NCBI GenBank assembly: GCA_014529385.2
Contig: CM043963.1
Location: 68,061,912 to 68,125,911 of the forward strand
DNA length: 64,000 bases
Direction: 5' to 3'
Origin: Adiantum capillus-veneris
Taxonomy: Eukaryota > Streptophyta > Polypodiopsida > Polypodiales > Pteridaceae
Part shown: positions 10,655 to 21,639 of the stretch, one piece after another
Position numbering within the stretch: the first letter of the stretch is position 1
Layout of the letters: every line of letters starts with the position of its first letter
Notes under the pieces: model-generated
Seen by the model: the letters and a program-made list of their open reading frames with translations, nothing else
Database searches by the model: none
Told to the model about the DNA's origin: nothing
Made by a program: the position numbers and the translations under genes

Positions 10655-12275
10655 GATGTAGATTCCGTCCTCGGAAGCTATTGAGTTGAAGCTGGTTCGT
10701 CGAGGTGGAAGAGCATTTGAGATGAATGTCCTTAGCCTTCTTCAGTCACTGCAAAATCCAACAACATTGGCACAGTAATGGCATTCTCTTAAAAAGCATA
10801 TGCAGTTTTAGGTAGACAAATTGATTGGTAAAAAAAATTTCAAACAATTTGTTAGCAATGAACATTAAATTGCAATGTAATCAAATGCATAAACAGATGT
10901 AAAGGTAAAAAATTAAACAAGTCTGGGGTCGCTAATTTGACGGTCGAAAAGCACTAGAGATCGAATATTAATACCATGGGTAAGCTTCTTAATTTTCAGT
11001 GGTCAATTAAGTTGTTTAATCGCGAGAGCCAAGTATTCATGTTCGAGGGCTGACTAGAGGCTATACCTAGAAAACCTTGTAGTTAAGCTACCATAAAAGG
11101 AATTTCTCATGAAATCATCGCCTGACTGATTACTTTTTCTTTCACCCCCCAAAGTCTTTTCACACTGATTCAATTTTGATGTGTGTGCTTATTTTGTATG
11201 CCTTGGGTTTTTTGCTTTTCAAGGAAAAGAGTCCACACTGGGAACCTCTAGGGCTCTAGTACCATAGGCGATACATGTGAGTGAAGTACCAATTTAAGCA
11301 GGGATTTCTCCTCCAGCTTAAAATTTTACATTGTGGCGCTTTGATTTTTTGCTTGTTCATTTTCAGCATTTAAATTTTGTAACTTTGGGGGGTCATATAA
11401 CACTGTTACCTTCCCCAGGCTCATCACATTAGTAAACTCCCTTTATAATACTTAAGCTAAAGGTCACTAGGGTTAAGCCCACTAGAAAGCCCTAGTACAT
11501 TTCATACAATGCTGCCTAAATCGGATTAAGAACCTAAGTAACCATTGTTTATTAGGAAGGCATTCCCCATGGTATTAAGAGAAGATTTCTAATACCTAGC
11601 TTGGTCAAACTAGCTTAGTCAGACTGCTTGATTTTTAAACCTAGACAAGTGATTATGACAAAACATTTCATTGAATTAAATGTTTGATACTAAGCCAATG
11701 CGTTGAATATTATGCTACCAATCACAATCAAAGCAGACAAACATGGATGCAAAAAAGATAAAGGGCAATGCTAATGGACATAAAACACCTGTTTGTGTTG
11801 ATGGTCGCGCTTGATTTGAAGTGTGAACGAGAGAAAGGTTCCATGAAGGTCCAAATCCTAACCACAGCAACACGTTCCTGTACACACTATGAAACACAAA
11901 CAATACCTTTAGGAGGCACATCAGTGGGAAAAGAGATCTTTGCTAATCACTCAACTTTAAAACAGAAACACTCCTATCGTATTAATCTTACCTACCCTCC
12001 ATCACTCAAGTGATGAGGATCAAAGGTGTTTTATGCCATAGGTTTCTGTTTCACTGTACCAGATGTGAATGTGTAGGTCTGAGTCAATGTTTTGACTTTT
12101 AATGTGCATACTCGTTTGCTAATTTCTCTTGCTCTTTTTTCTTTTTTTTTTTGTGAGTATAAAGCTTTATATGTACATTCCCTAAGATTGGTGATTGAGA
12201 GGTCAGGGAAAAAGGTTGAGAAGGAAACAAATGAATGATGACTGTCAGCAAACACTCCCCGCTTCCTTGGGTAGA
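10655..12275. other. Non-coding 3' part of the gag-pro gypsy element
   Basis: About 1.6 kb between the end of the long frame and the polypurine tract. No RT, RNase H or integrase motif is visible on either strand, and short frames here resemble nothing known. In a complete relative the rest of pol would be expected here. Confidence 0.6.
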
Positions 12276-15200
12276 TCATACCGTTTGAAATGAGCTTGTC
12301 ACCCTTTGAAACCAATTGTTCCAGTTGGTAATAGGTGAGGATTTTTGCCAGTAGTTGTCTATTACCCTAGGTGCCTCGTCAAGCTGCAAGGGTGGTAAGG
12401 TACTCTCCCAGGATCGAACTTGAAGGGGTTCATCAGGTGATTCTTGAACACTGGGAGGTGTGGATTCTTTTGTAGCTTCATGGAGGTCCACTACTATAGA
12501 TGGAGGCTGTGTAGAAGCTTTTACGTCTATGGATGTATTACATGATGAGCTAGAAGCTTCATGGGACTCCCCCCTTCCTGAGCTAGGTGGAACAAATCGT
12601 TCTTTCTTTGGTACCCAAACTAACTCGGGAGCGGGTGTGTAGCATTCTGTGATTGTTTTCTTTCCACGATCATTGATTCGTTTTGGACATACGGGATTGG
12701 GCTCACTTGGATCAGGTGTTAGGTAAGAGCACAATCTACGTTTTGGCACCCATATTTGATCATTTCCTTGATAGTATCCTTGGGCTTCCAATAGTCGTTT
12801 AGGGATCCATCGCAACATTTTCTTACTTTTCTTGGAGCGAGTGGTACGTTTCTTACAAGGCTTCTGTTTTTTAGCACTAGCTATGGTCGCTAAGGAAGCT
12901 TTAGGGACCCACTTGTATGTTTTCTTCGTTACATTAGGATGAGTCTTGTCGGAAGCGATATGCATTGCTTGTAGCATATTTAAGGGTATAGGCATTTCAT
13001 CCCCCTCAGGTGTTACCCAGGTCGTCCCCCTATTTCCCCAAGTGTCTATGGTTGATGCTAGGTGGACCCAATCCACATTGTCCGACTCAGTCATCCCAGG
13101 TAGGATATCCATATAAGGAGAATCTTGGCCAATGTCTGTATCCTTCTTACAAGTGTAACAATATTGTAGTGGGGCCGAGTGAACTGTGGTGTCAGAGCGA
13201 TGATCAATAATGGTTTTACTCCCTAAGAGGTGTACCTTACCAGTCACCAAATCCACTCTAAGGACAGAGTCTTGGAATTGCAAATAGACATGATTTTTAG
13301 ACCAATCATGAACCATTTGTGCTTCCCTCATGAATGGTCGTCCTAAAATCATTTCATATGACATAAGGTGTTTAGAGAAATCCATTACAATGAACGTATG
13401 TCGTACCTTGTGTCCTAGAACTTTGATCTTAAGATCCTTGAGCATCCCCATAGGTTTGGCTATGGTACCATTTGCCATCTTTACCACAATGTTAGTAACA
13501 CTGAGGCGGGGTTTTCCCATGGATTCCCAACAATATTTTGTAACGATGCTAACTCCCGCACCACCATCAAGAATTCCCTTTATAGTTAATCCCTTGGTAG
13601 TGATGGGTAGGGTCGCATTAGACTCGTCGCCTTCAAAATACTGCCCTAATTCGTTAATGGGTACCTCGATCACAGACTCGTGTCCATCTAAGTCAAGTGA
13701 TTGCACATGATTTTCCTCATTAATCATAATCGAGTCATGCCTATTTGGTTGCGCAAACTGCGGTAATCCCGTTCGTAGCTCTCCGTTAAGGAATGCTCGA
13801 AGTGCAAGGAATAACTCAGGATCTCCATACAGCTTTGCTATGATCGTGGTTCGGACCTCAGAAGACATGAAGTCCACTAGTTTGGCAACATTCATTGGCG
13901 TTTTGCAGGGTGTAGGTCCTTGACTAGGAATTGGTGAGGATGGAATCTCATATTCCTCAATGGGATCAGGTATTCCTTCGTTAAACATCCTTTCCAACAA
14001 GAAGGGTGTATGCTCACTTTCTGATGTCCCGTCCTCACTCCCTTCTTGGATGATACTAGATATGGCTAATGGTCTATGGTTCATGTGGGGTGGATGAACT
14101 TGCGTGGGAAACACTGTGTCATGAATTTTGACATGCTTGGGTTCTGGTTCTAGTTTCCTTTGAGTTTTCTCCACTAAACCTCCTAGAAGTTTCACCTGCT
14201 CAATCTCGTCTACTGGGTTTGGGTACGTCCCAATCTTCTTTTTACGATTCTTCCCTTTTTGCCCCTGCGGTTTATCTTGGGGGTCTTGGATTGGATTTGG
14301 AAACACTTGTGGTGTTTTCAGAGGCTCTTTATGATTTTCTCTTATTCGGTTTTCATTTGGTTCCATGTTACGGTTTTCTTTGTCGGTCTTTCTCTTTGTG
14401 GTATTGGTTCTAGTCTCCATTGTCTCGACGGAATCTGAATCATCCTCGAGGTCATTCATATACACGGGGTCATCTCCTGTTCCTATGTTTGTTTTGGAAC
14501 TTGGATTTGAATTTTCCGTATTCTGCGACTTCTTCCTTCGTGTCTTCTTTTTCTTTGCTTGGATAACTGACGCGGTATCTCTCTCTTTGAGGATATGGCC
14601 TGGCCCTTGAAGCATGGACCGTGAAATCGCATAAGCGGGTGCGACGGGTGGTATTGGCGACTTCAAACTAGCAATTTCGACCAAATTCAGGGGTGTGATT
14701 TTAGGCGCATTTGGGTTATAGGGGCATTGGGCAATCAAGTGATCTATGCCACAACGATTACATGTGAGTATTGGCATTGCAGACGTGCTCCCTTGATTCA
14801 TTTGCATCTGTACAGCATTCTTTTGCAGCCTAATAGGGCACTCCGCTGCTCGATGTGGTCCACCACACTCGTAGCATTGAAGAGGTGGCCTCCTAGCCTG
14901 GGTGTTGATATTTTGACCTCTAGATGCGAGAGCAGCAGCTTGATAAACCGGCTTGACTTGCCCCCAACAATCTTCCATGTAGTATATAGGACACTCTTCC
15001 AATGTATCAAGTCCGTAGGCAATACTAGTGTCTATTTCCTCCTCACAGCTATCTGCATAAGCATTAGATGGCTCGGAACCCACTTGGTTCATAGGGGCGA
15101 CTCTTGGATGCGGGGGCTGCGGTCCTAGCACAGGAGGTGGTAGCGGTGTAGCTTGTACAACATTTTGAGATCTAGGGACCATGTGTTGCGGTAGTTGCTC

Positions 15201-17456
15201 AACAAGTGGAGTAGACATCAGTACAGGAGCTCGAGGCGCATCCGTCCAGGCTACAGGTGGTCTATTTGCCATCATACGTTTGATCATTAAACAATCCTTA
15301 GCTTGGTGACCATACCTACCACATGCGTTGCAAGTTCCATTAAATTTTACTCTAAACGTAGGGCACTCACTAGTTCTATGTGGACCTAAGCAAATGGAAC
15401 ACCATTGTTGCTCCCTTCTTGGATACATGTGACTATTTTGAGGGGGTCGATTATCCTTAAGAGACTCTTGGATTGCCTTGGTGAGGTCTGTCAAGAATGT
15501 CTCAAATACCTTTGGCTCATTGGCAATGGGCTTTGCAGTCATGGGTTCATACTCAATGGCTTGTGAGCTAGTGGATCTCGTGTCGGTAGACACCCTCATG
15601 CCTGCTATCATCAAGTTGTCTTCCAATTGGATTGCATTGGCAGTGACATCTTCCCAGGTCGTGATACCTCTAATCACTAGTCCATTATAGATTCCTTCAT
15701 TCCTCAACCCTCGAATGAATCGATCAAGCAGTTGGTTATTGTTGAAGCGCTCATTTACAGGGCAGCGAGAGTTTAAGTGCTTTAGACGACTAATGAAGTC
15801 CCTTACTGACTCTCCTTCCTTACGTTCGGCCTTCTGTAGCTGAGATGCTACACCCCAAAGCACACCTTCTCGTATGTACTCCTTTAGAAACAACCTTCGA
15901 AGGGTAGGGTAGATTGTTTTCTCGTCCACCCTTAGGGTCCTATACCAATCTCCAGCCTTCCCACTTAATGTCAAGCTTAAGGCATTGCACTTATGTAGTT
16001 CGTTGCGTTCCCCTAAGGAATCACATACTTGTTCAAACACTTCAATGTGTTTCCTAGCATCTTCGTCCCCATTGAATTTTTGCGTGAGTTTGGCAATTTG
16101 TACTGCCTTACGTCTAGGCTCTCTATCAGATGCGTGACGCATATTTTCTGCGATAGATCGACCTATGGTTTGAGCAAACGCTGCCAAGTCACCTATGTGA
16201 GGAGGCAGGGCCGGTGGAGGTACTCTTGGAATCATATGTGGGAGAGGAACGGGTGCCGGTCTTGGCATATGTGTGGATGATGCAGGATATGGAACATAAC
16301 CGGGCATAGGTCCACTCGGATAAGGGCTAGGGAGCGGCACTCGAGGAGCGTAAACAAGTGATACTATTGGAGGTGTGGGGGCCATGTGTGCATAAGGGGC
16401 TAGAGGCACATACGGTCGAGGCCCCATATTAGGTACTACGACACTAGGTAGTGGCACTGCGCTAACCGTAGATGTCATCGGTACATTCTCTGTCAGGCTT
16501 ATCCTTGGAGTGAGCACTGTGTTTTCCTTAATAGAGGGTTGAGCCAAGTTAGGGAAGCTAAAGTTGTCGCTCGGAGGCTCAGATTGCATAGAGACCCCAG
16601 GTGAAATGACGTAAGATGGGTCCATGGGGCTCATTAGAGGAGTCTCCATTTGTGATAGAGTAGGCTGTTGAGCCTTGCTCGTATCCAGAAATCTCATGGG
16701 GCCAGTTGAGAGTATATTTACCCCTCGGTTTTGCCTTTCTGATTGAATAATGCCATGGATAACATTACAGATCATTTTCTGTTGATCTTCGATGCTCGTG
16801 GCACTAGAGGTGGATTGTACAATCTCTATCCATCCTACATGGTAGGCGTGGCCAGAGTGTAGATCCGTCAACACCTCAGTGTGGAGGTCGTATGTCCAAT
16901 GATCATTAATGAACAATCCTTCTAGAGTCGACGTGTTAACGGTTTCTTGTGAGGTAGAAGCAATGTTGCTCCCCGTGGTTTTACTTGTCACCAACGGTAC
17001 TCTAGAGGGAACTTCTGAAGGAGGCAGCTCAACAAGGCCTTCTTGGTAAGAAGTTGGTAGGATATCCACATGGACACTCTTTGGGGGTGTGGGGTCCACG
17101 TGCGATGTGAAAGGAGATTCCACTTTCCCACCCCCTTCGTGTGCTTCATTTGCATCAGGTTCCGAGCGAGTAGCTCTACCTAATGTTTCCATGAAATGGC
17201 TAAACATACTAGTACTAGGCTGTGGAGCTTTGGGAGGTGCATGGCCTTCTCTCTCAGTGTTTTGGGTAGGGTATGCTTCCATGATTTCTGAGTCGGAGGA
17301 GGAATCACTAGCGGCTATTTTAGGGTCTTGGGTGGTGCTACCTTGTGTCCCCGCTGAGGCTCTAGATCCTATCGTGGATGGGTAATGGGTGTCCGTATGA
17401 ACAAAGGCACTACCAATGTGATTGTGCTCTAACACTCGTCCAGAGCGTAAGTGCAT
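12276..17456 (-). CDS. Gag-protease polyprotein, 1726 codons, uninterrupted
   Basis: The likely role is particle formation and polyprotein processing for a retrotransposon. The N-terminal 440 residues are Ser/Pro-rich and low complexity. A retrotransposon gag core covers about 455-620 (KFNGDEDARKHIEVFEQV ... AGDWYRTL ... RLKHLNSRCPV). Four zinc knuckles follow: C686-C689-H693-C698, C709-C712-H717-C722, C861-C864-H868-C873 and C899-C902-H906-C911. Only the second is canonical CX2CX4HX4C; the others are CX2CX3HX4C. A basic patch lies at 968-976. A retropepsin-like domain covers about 1285-1405: active site LDGGA with Asp1297, and ILGRPFM near 1370. Four W-[VI]-P-K motifs lie at 1516, 1550, 1569 and 1614. 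The frame stops after residue 1726 with no RT. An open frame this long suggests recent constraint or a young copy. The start chosen is the first Met; MHLRSG at the start is common in plant gypsy gag. Confidence 0.85.
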   Translation of the reverse strand: MHLRSGRVLEHNHIGSAFVHTDTHYPSTIGSRASAGTQGSTTQDPKIAASDSSSDSEIMEAYPTQNTEREGHAPPKAPQPSTSMFSHFMETLGRATRSEPDANEAHEGGGKVESPFTSHVDPTPPKSVHVDILPTSYQEGLVELPPSEVPSRVPLVTSKTTGSNIASTSQETVNTSTLEGLFINDHWTYDLHTEVLTDLHSGHAYHVGWIEIVQSTSSATSIEDQQKMICNVIHGIIQSERQNRGVNILSTGPMRFLDTSKAQQPTLSQMETPLMSPMDPSYVISPGVSMQSEPPSDNFSFPNLAQPSIKENTVLTPRISLTENVPMTSTVSAVPLPSVVVPNMGPRPYVPLAPYAHMAPTPPIVSLVYAPRVPLPSPYPSGPMPGYVPYPASSTHMPRPAPVPLPHMIPRVPPPALPPHIGDLAAFAQTIGRSIAENMRHASDREPRRKAVQIAKLTQKFNGDEDARKHIEVFEQVCDSLGERNELHKCNALSLTLSGKAGDWYRTLRVDEKTIYPTLRRLFLKEYIREGVLWGVASQLQKAERKEGESVRDFISRLKHLNSRCPVNERFNNNQLLDRFIRGLRNEGIYNGLVIRGITTWEDVTANAIQLEDNLMIAGMRVSTDTRSTSSQAIEYEPMTAKPIANEPKVFETFLTDLTKAIQESLKDNRPPQNSHMYPRREQQWCSICLGPHRTSECPTFRVKFNGTCNACGRYGHQAKDCLMIKRMMANRPPVAWTDAPRAPVLMSTPLVEQLPQHMVPRSQNVVQATPLPPPVLGPQPPHPRVAPMNQVGSEPSNAYADSCEEEIDTSIAYGLDTLEECPIYYMEDCWGQVKPVYQAAALASRGQNINTQARRPPLQCYECGGPHRAAECPIRLQKNAVQMQMNQGSTSAMPILTCNRCGIDHLIAQCPYNPNAPKITPLNLVEIASLKSPIPPVAPAYAISRSMLQGPGHILKERDTASVIQAKKKKTRRKKSQNTENSNPSSKTNIGTGDDPVYMNDLEDDSDSVETMETRTNTTKRKTDKENRNMEPNENRIRENHKEPLKTPQVFPNPIQDPQDKPQGQKGKNRKKKIGTYPNPVDEIEQVKLLGGLVEKTQRKLEPEPKHVKIHDTVFPTQVHPPHMNHRPLAISSIIQEGSEDGTSESEHTPFLLERMFNEGIPDPIEEYEIPSSPIPSQGPTPCKTPMNVAKLVDFMSSEVRTTIIAKLYGDPELFLALRAFLNGELRTGLPQFAQPNRHDSIMINEENHVQSLDLDGHESVIEVPINELGQYFEGDESNATLPITTKGLTIKGILDGGAGVSIVTKYCWESMGKPRLSVTNIVVKMANGTIAKPMGMLKDLKIKVLGHKVRHTFIVMDFSKHLMSYEMILGRPFMREAQMVHDWSKNHVYLQFQDSVLRVDLVTGKVHLLGSKTIIDHRSDTTVHSAPLQYCYTCKKDTDIGQDSPYMDILPGMTESDNVDWVHLASTIDTWGNRGTTWVTPEGDEMPIPLNMLQAMHIASDKTHPNVTKKTYKWVPKASLATIASAKKQKPCKKRTTRSKKSKKMLRWIPKRLLEAQGYYQGNDQIWVPKRRLCSYLTPDPSEPNPVCPKRINDRGKKTITECYTPAPELVWVPKKERFVPPSSGRGESHEASSSSCNTSIDVKASTQPPSIVVDLHEATKESTPPSVQESPDEPLQVRSWESTLPPLQLDEAPRVIDNYWQKSSPITNWNNWFQRVTSSFQTV

Positions 17457-18374
17457 GTGCTTTAGATACCCTAAGGTGTCAGTGAGTGCCCGTGAAGGCT
17501 GCTCACCTAGTATTTTTGGGTGTTTTGCAACCCAAGTCTTTCCTTAATTTGACTTTTTGGTCCTTTTTTTCTGATCCGGCTATAGAATAGAGCGTATGAT
17601 AGCTCAAAACGAGCGTCTCGGTCAAAGGGTCGTGCCATGCTTTACAGCCCTCCGTTTGGTCACTCTATGCTCTCGGAATCCCTAAAACTGTCAATTTCCA
17701 GTAGGGAACTAGGCCCAAACTAGAAGGTCTAAGGGTGCAAGTGGGAAGAGAAGGGAGGAGAGTGGAGGACTTGTCCCACATGCTCTCATTCCCTCTTGAG
17801 GGAGTAGGGTATATATATAAGAGTGAGTCTAGTATATATCATAAGACTGAGGACTAAGGCTTGGGCCTGGGCTTGGGCTTGGGGAAATGATCCCGATCTA
17901 TCTTTTATACAAACCAGCCCGTCCGTTTTAAGACTCACGTTTTTTATTTTCGAAAAATTTAACCGCCCGCTAACTCGCGTTTTTATTTTCCAATTTTTTT
18001 TATTTTATTTTTTTAGAAAAAAAATTATAAAAAAAAATAAAAAAATACAGAAAACGCAGAAATTGAAATTGCAGAAATTGAAAACGCAGAATTGAAAATG
18101 TAGAAAATTGAAAAAACAGAGAAAATGCAGAAAATTGCAGAAATTGGAACTTGACAGAAAATAGAATGCAGAAATTGAAACTTGGCAGAACCAGAAAATG
18201 CAGAAAATGCAAAAACGCAAGAAATGCTAACTGTGCACTGCAAACCAAAAAACGTAGAAAACGCAAAAAACAGAAATCTCCACACAACTACACACCCTCA
18301 TTCCCTGCCTTTCCTATGATAGAAATTGCACCACAAGAAAGCGTAAAGTGCTAACCGAGCTTAGTGTAGGGCAT
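17457..18374 (-). other. 5' leader of the gag-pro gypsy element
   Basis: This is about 0.9 kb between the primer site and the gag start. The part at 18000-18290 is a low-complexity run built from variants of a short GAAAATGCAGAAATTG-like unit on the plus strand. Long Phe-rich frames through it are artefacts. A TATATATATA run lies at 17812-17821. Confidence 0.6.
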
Positions 18375-18393
18375 ATCCCCGGCAGCGGTGCCA
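18375..18393 (-). other. Primer binding site, tRNA-Asp-like
   Basis: The minus strand reads TGGCACCGCTGCCGGGGAT four bases after the 5' LTR. Plant Athila/Tat gypsy elements typically carry TGGCGCCGTTGCCGGGGA, complementary to tRNA-Asp. This copy differs at two positions of that consensus. Confidence 0.8.
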
Positions 18394-18397
18394 AAAA

Positions 18398-18648
18398 TGT
18401 ACGCTCCTTGCCGCACTGTCGAAGCAAGGGACTTGCCAATACACCGTGTGCAAGCCACAAATGGCTCCAAGCACACAACAAGCCTAAACTAGCAAGCTCA
18501 AGAGAGCAAAGGGTGTGTCACTCACCGCTCTACGCTCGCCTTTGTGGTGGATTCCTCGCCGCGATGAAGAAGAAGCTGCAGTCGTGCCGCGCTCAACCGC
18601 CTCGCCGCCATCGTGCCTTTGTAATGCTCGATCGCACACACACTCTCC

Positions 18649-18681
<33 letters not shown>

Positions 18682-18978
18682 GAGGAGGTGAAGAAGAAGA
18701 AGATGGAGATGGAGCAAGAGCACTCTTCTATTGCACAAATGAGAGAATGAGTAAAAATTAGGTTTAGTTGGCTTTTATATGAGTTCACCCCATTCACACT
18801 TGGGTGCCCATGCTTAGCCAACTAATCCCTTGAATGTCCCAGTTAGAGTGCGCCTCTTATCGGCGATCACTCTTACCCTTTTTCTATTGGTCCGACAAGC
18901 CCGGTACCTGACTCTACCAAATACATAATACGCGTATGTCGTAGGTGATAGGGTGTCCGTGAGCCGTGAGGGTTAACA
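18398..18978 (-). repeat. 5' LTR of the gag-pro gypsy element (581 bp)
   Basis: Minus-strand ends are TGTTAACCC...GAGCGTACA. It is nearly identical to 10013-10641 apart from the microsatellite and about a dozen substitutions. Confidence 0.9.
18772..18779 (-). promoter_or_regulatory. TATA box in the 5' LTR
   Basis: TATAAAAG on the minus strand, about 200 bp after the LTR start and conserved in the twin. It is the likely promoter for the genomic RNA carrying the gag-pro frame. Confidence 0.6.
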
Positions 18979-19298
18979 AAAACCTAGGGATGCTCCCTTG
19001 GCATCCACACATGAAGGAGAAGATGTCCAAGCAAAAAATGTGGTTGGTGCCCTAACCTTTTAAGGTTATTTATTGTTTATGTAGTTATAGTTCTAATTTA
19101 CGCTAAGGTAAATAAACATTGAAAGATAATTTGAGTTAAGTGACTGATTTACTTTAGGATATAAATTAAATTTATTTTGTCCAAATACGGGATGCTATTT
19201 CCCTTGGCCGGTGTATCGCCATTGTTTTTCCACAACTTGTTTTATGTGCATGAATTGAAAGGGATACCAATGTTGCCCTGAAGATAGTTTGTGGGCGT
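18979..19298 (+). repeat. X LTR3, segment 2
   Basis: The first five bases (AAAAC) are the target duplication. The rest matches 6560-6860 of LTR2 (for example GGTTATTTATYGTTTATGTAGTTAT). It ends where the Tat-like element begins. Confidence 0.75.
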
Positions 19299-21482
19299 TG
19301 GAGAGGGGGAATAGTGGAGAGGGGGAATAGGGAACACATACAGCACACAAAATGTTTGCCTCTCTATAGCCCAGGGATTCCACAGCAACCCTAATCTCTC
19401 TAATAGCACCTTCAAATTGGCTATTTTGCACTAACAATTCCACTTTAGAATACAGAACAACCGACTCCCACCTTACAAAAAAACACCTTACAACACAAAC
19501 GCACCCAACTGCTCGACTCACCCTTCCCGGCTCACAAGACACCCCAATTCTTCCCTCTTAAGTGACACCCTTCAAGCTGCAGGCAAATCCTGTGCAAACA
19601 GCGGCAAGTACACAAAGAGCAAGAGAATAGGAGAGGGATGGGGAGAATCAACACAAAAAGTAGGGGCAAATATTTGGTATTATTGCATAGGGAGATAGTA
19701 CAGTCAAGTATGCATCTCCAATGGCAAGCTTGCAATACACAGGCTTGAAAAACTCGAATCACTCTCTCTAGCAAAAAAGCCCTCAAAAAATCACTCCTAT
19801 CCCCTTTTATAAGGCTTGGCTAAGGCTAAAAATGAAAAAAACAAGAGCTATCTAGCTCGTACAATTAACTGGAGCCTCCTTTAGAAATTTCCTTGCATGG
19901 CAACCACTTGGCACTTTCTTGGTGTTTGGTATCTGCATGGTGCACACTTGCCCAATTTGGCCGCCCGGCTCTCCATTTGACTTCATCCCTTTGGTTTTTT
20001 CTCTCTTGCTTTTTCTCGAAACCCTTGTTGTGGGATTCCACTTTTGATTTGCACCCTGAAGCTTTGAAGCCCTTACTTGCTTTCCCTTGGCGGGATACTT
20101 CCCCTTTCTAATGGGATTTCCTCCTCTCCCCGCCTATGCCGTGGGATTGACCTCTCTAGAAGGTTCTCTCTCTCTCTGTCACAGCGGGACACACTCCCTT
20201 CCCTCCATGGGCAATAGCGATGTCGCTATTGGGGGGGGGTTCTCCTTTCAAAAGACGGGGGCCGCAAGGGCCGCAGGCACCGTCCCTAATGGACCTGCCA
20301 TGTCATCACTTCACAATGGCCGTCGGCCAACACGCCACCTCCTCCTACTATCATCGTGGGCCGCCAGACACCGCCCAGCAGGCCCACTCGCTGTGCCCCT
20401 CTTGTCAAAATGTTGCCTTCAATGGTTGTGCCACCGGGCACAGAGACCGCCCTGGCTTAGCTCCAAGGAGCTCATCGTCACTCTCTGCTCATGCACTATA
20501 TAAGGGTCCACGTTTGGGCCATATAGCACGAGCTTCCACCCTGAAACTTTGCATGTGGGCTTTTCCATTGCCACGTGGTGATCCCAGGTCTACGCCTCCC
20601 AAGGCCTACAAAAAAAGCCCTTTGATGTTGAGGAAAAACAATTTATGTCCTCCAACTCCAAATCTTGGCCATTTGTGGCTCCAGTGTTGGGTTGCCAGAC
20701 CGCAAAGCTCGGCCATAACTTCGTGTTGTCGACTTCAAACCCATCCAACCTCATCGCTTTTCGCAACTCTCCAACCCCTTGAATCGAGGCCGCAAAAACT
20801 GATCAAATCATATGCAATCAACTCCGGATAAGTGCACCCCATCTTCCGACTTCAGTATCTCTCCATTCCGGACTCTGTTTGATGTGCAGTCAATTCCTTC
20901 TAACCCCGTATGATGCATACCCTGCTATAGAACCTTGTCAGGACTCAAAAGATGCCAGATCGCACACCTCCCCATGTGGTCAGGTGGGCACCAACCTAGC
21001 CCCCGGAAAAACATCAACTGGCCATAATTTGCTATCCGTGGCTCTGATCCACAATCTGAAAAGACAGGTAGGCTCCATACGTCGAGCACTACAAGTCTAC
21101 GCCCTGACTCCCACTAAGACCAACTGTCCCAGCTGCCCTGTCCGGCAAGAATCTGCAACACATTGAACCTTCAACCTTCAACCTTCAATAACTTGAGCTC
21201 CATAGCTCAGTATGATGAGCCGTTTGGACCTGCTCCTTCAGCACTTCAAGCTCTTCATTTGTGGACCCAAAAGCTACACTTTTCACCTCCTTTATTTTCT
21301 CCCCTAATTCGCCCCTCATGGATCCTTTCTTGGCCTATAAACCGCATCACGCATACATTTCCGCTGCTGTTTGTCAGCCCATGATCTTCCTAGCTGCTCC
21401 AGCTTTTTGCCAATCTTCTGCTAGCCTGCACATATCTGTCCATGCCACCTTCTAGAGTCGACACACTTTGGCTGTATCATCA
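19299..21482 (-). repeat. 3' LTR of the Tat-like element (about 2.18 kb)
   Basis: Plus-strand ends are TGGAGAGG (19299) and ATCATCA (21482). A 16-bp unit (tggagagggggaatag) is duplicated at its outer edge. The block around 20165 has only about six CT units and 20231-20239 only nine G, where the twin is greatly expanded. A minus-strand TATAAAAGG lies at 19803-19811. Frames inside it are not conserved in the twin and are not genes. Confidence 0.8.
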
Positions 21483-21497
21483 TTGCCCACCCCCTAG
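21483..21497 (-). other. Polypurine tract of the Tat-like element
   Basis: The minus strand reads CTAGGGGGTGGGCAA directly before the LTR start TGATG. Confidence 0.7.
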
Positions 21498-21639
21498 TTG
21501 AGCATTTATGCTCAACCACATAAGAGTTTGATCACCCTAGAAACTGCAAACACTAAGCACACGATGAGAAAACTAAAAAAAACTCGATTGTATATACATA
21601 GTTTTATTCCTGACATATGACAACACTGCTTAGGTTGGT

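Larger units (their letters stand above)
10013..18978 (-). mobile_element. Gag-protease-only gypsy-type element, complete ends, inserted in X LTR3
   Basis: Direct 5-bp duplications AAAAC lie at 10008-10012 and 18979-18983. Inside are LTRs at 10013-10641 and 18398-18978, a primer site next to the right LTR, a polypurine tract next to the left LTR, and a single 1726-codon gag-protease frame. There is no RT, RNase H or integrase in the 7.8 kb interior. The tRNA-Asp-like primer site is typical of the Athila/Tat side of plant Ty3/gypsy. Outside microsatellites I counted about 12 differences in roughly 560 bp between LTRs (about 98%), so the insertion is fairly recent. It presumably depended on enzymes from a related complete element. 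Confidence 0.9.

Noticed and set aside
12276..17456. Endogenous pararetrovirus (caulimovirid) polyprotein
   Set aside because: The frame lies between twin LTRs with a target duplication, primer site and polypurine tract, and no RT or movement protein is present. A retrotransposon explains everything seen.
18000..18287. Phe-rich membrane-like proteins on the minus strand
   Set aside because: The frames come from the A-rich GAAAATGCAG-type low-complexity run in the leader of the gag-pro element and have no domain content.
20087..21455. Several 60-200 codon frames in the Tat-like LTR
   Set aside because: They lie wholly inside the LTR and are not preserved as frames in the twin LTR at 26866-29142.
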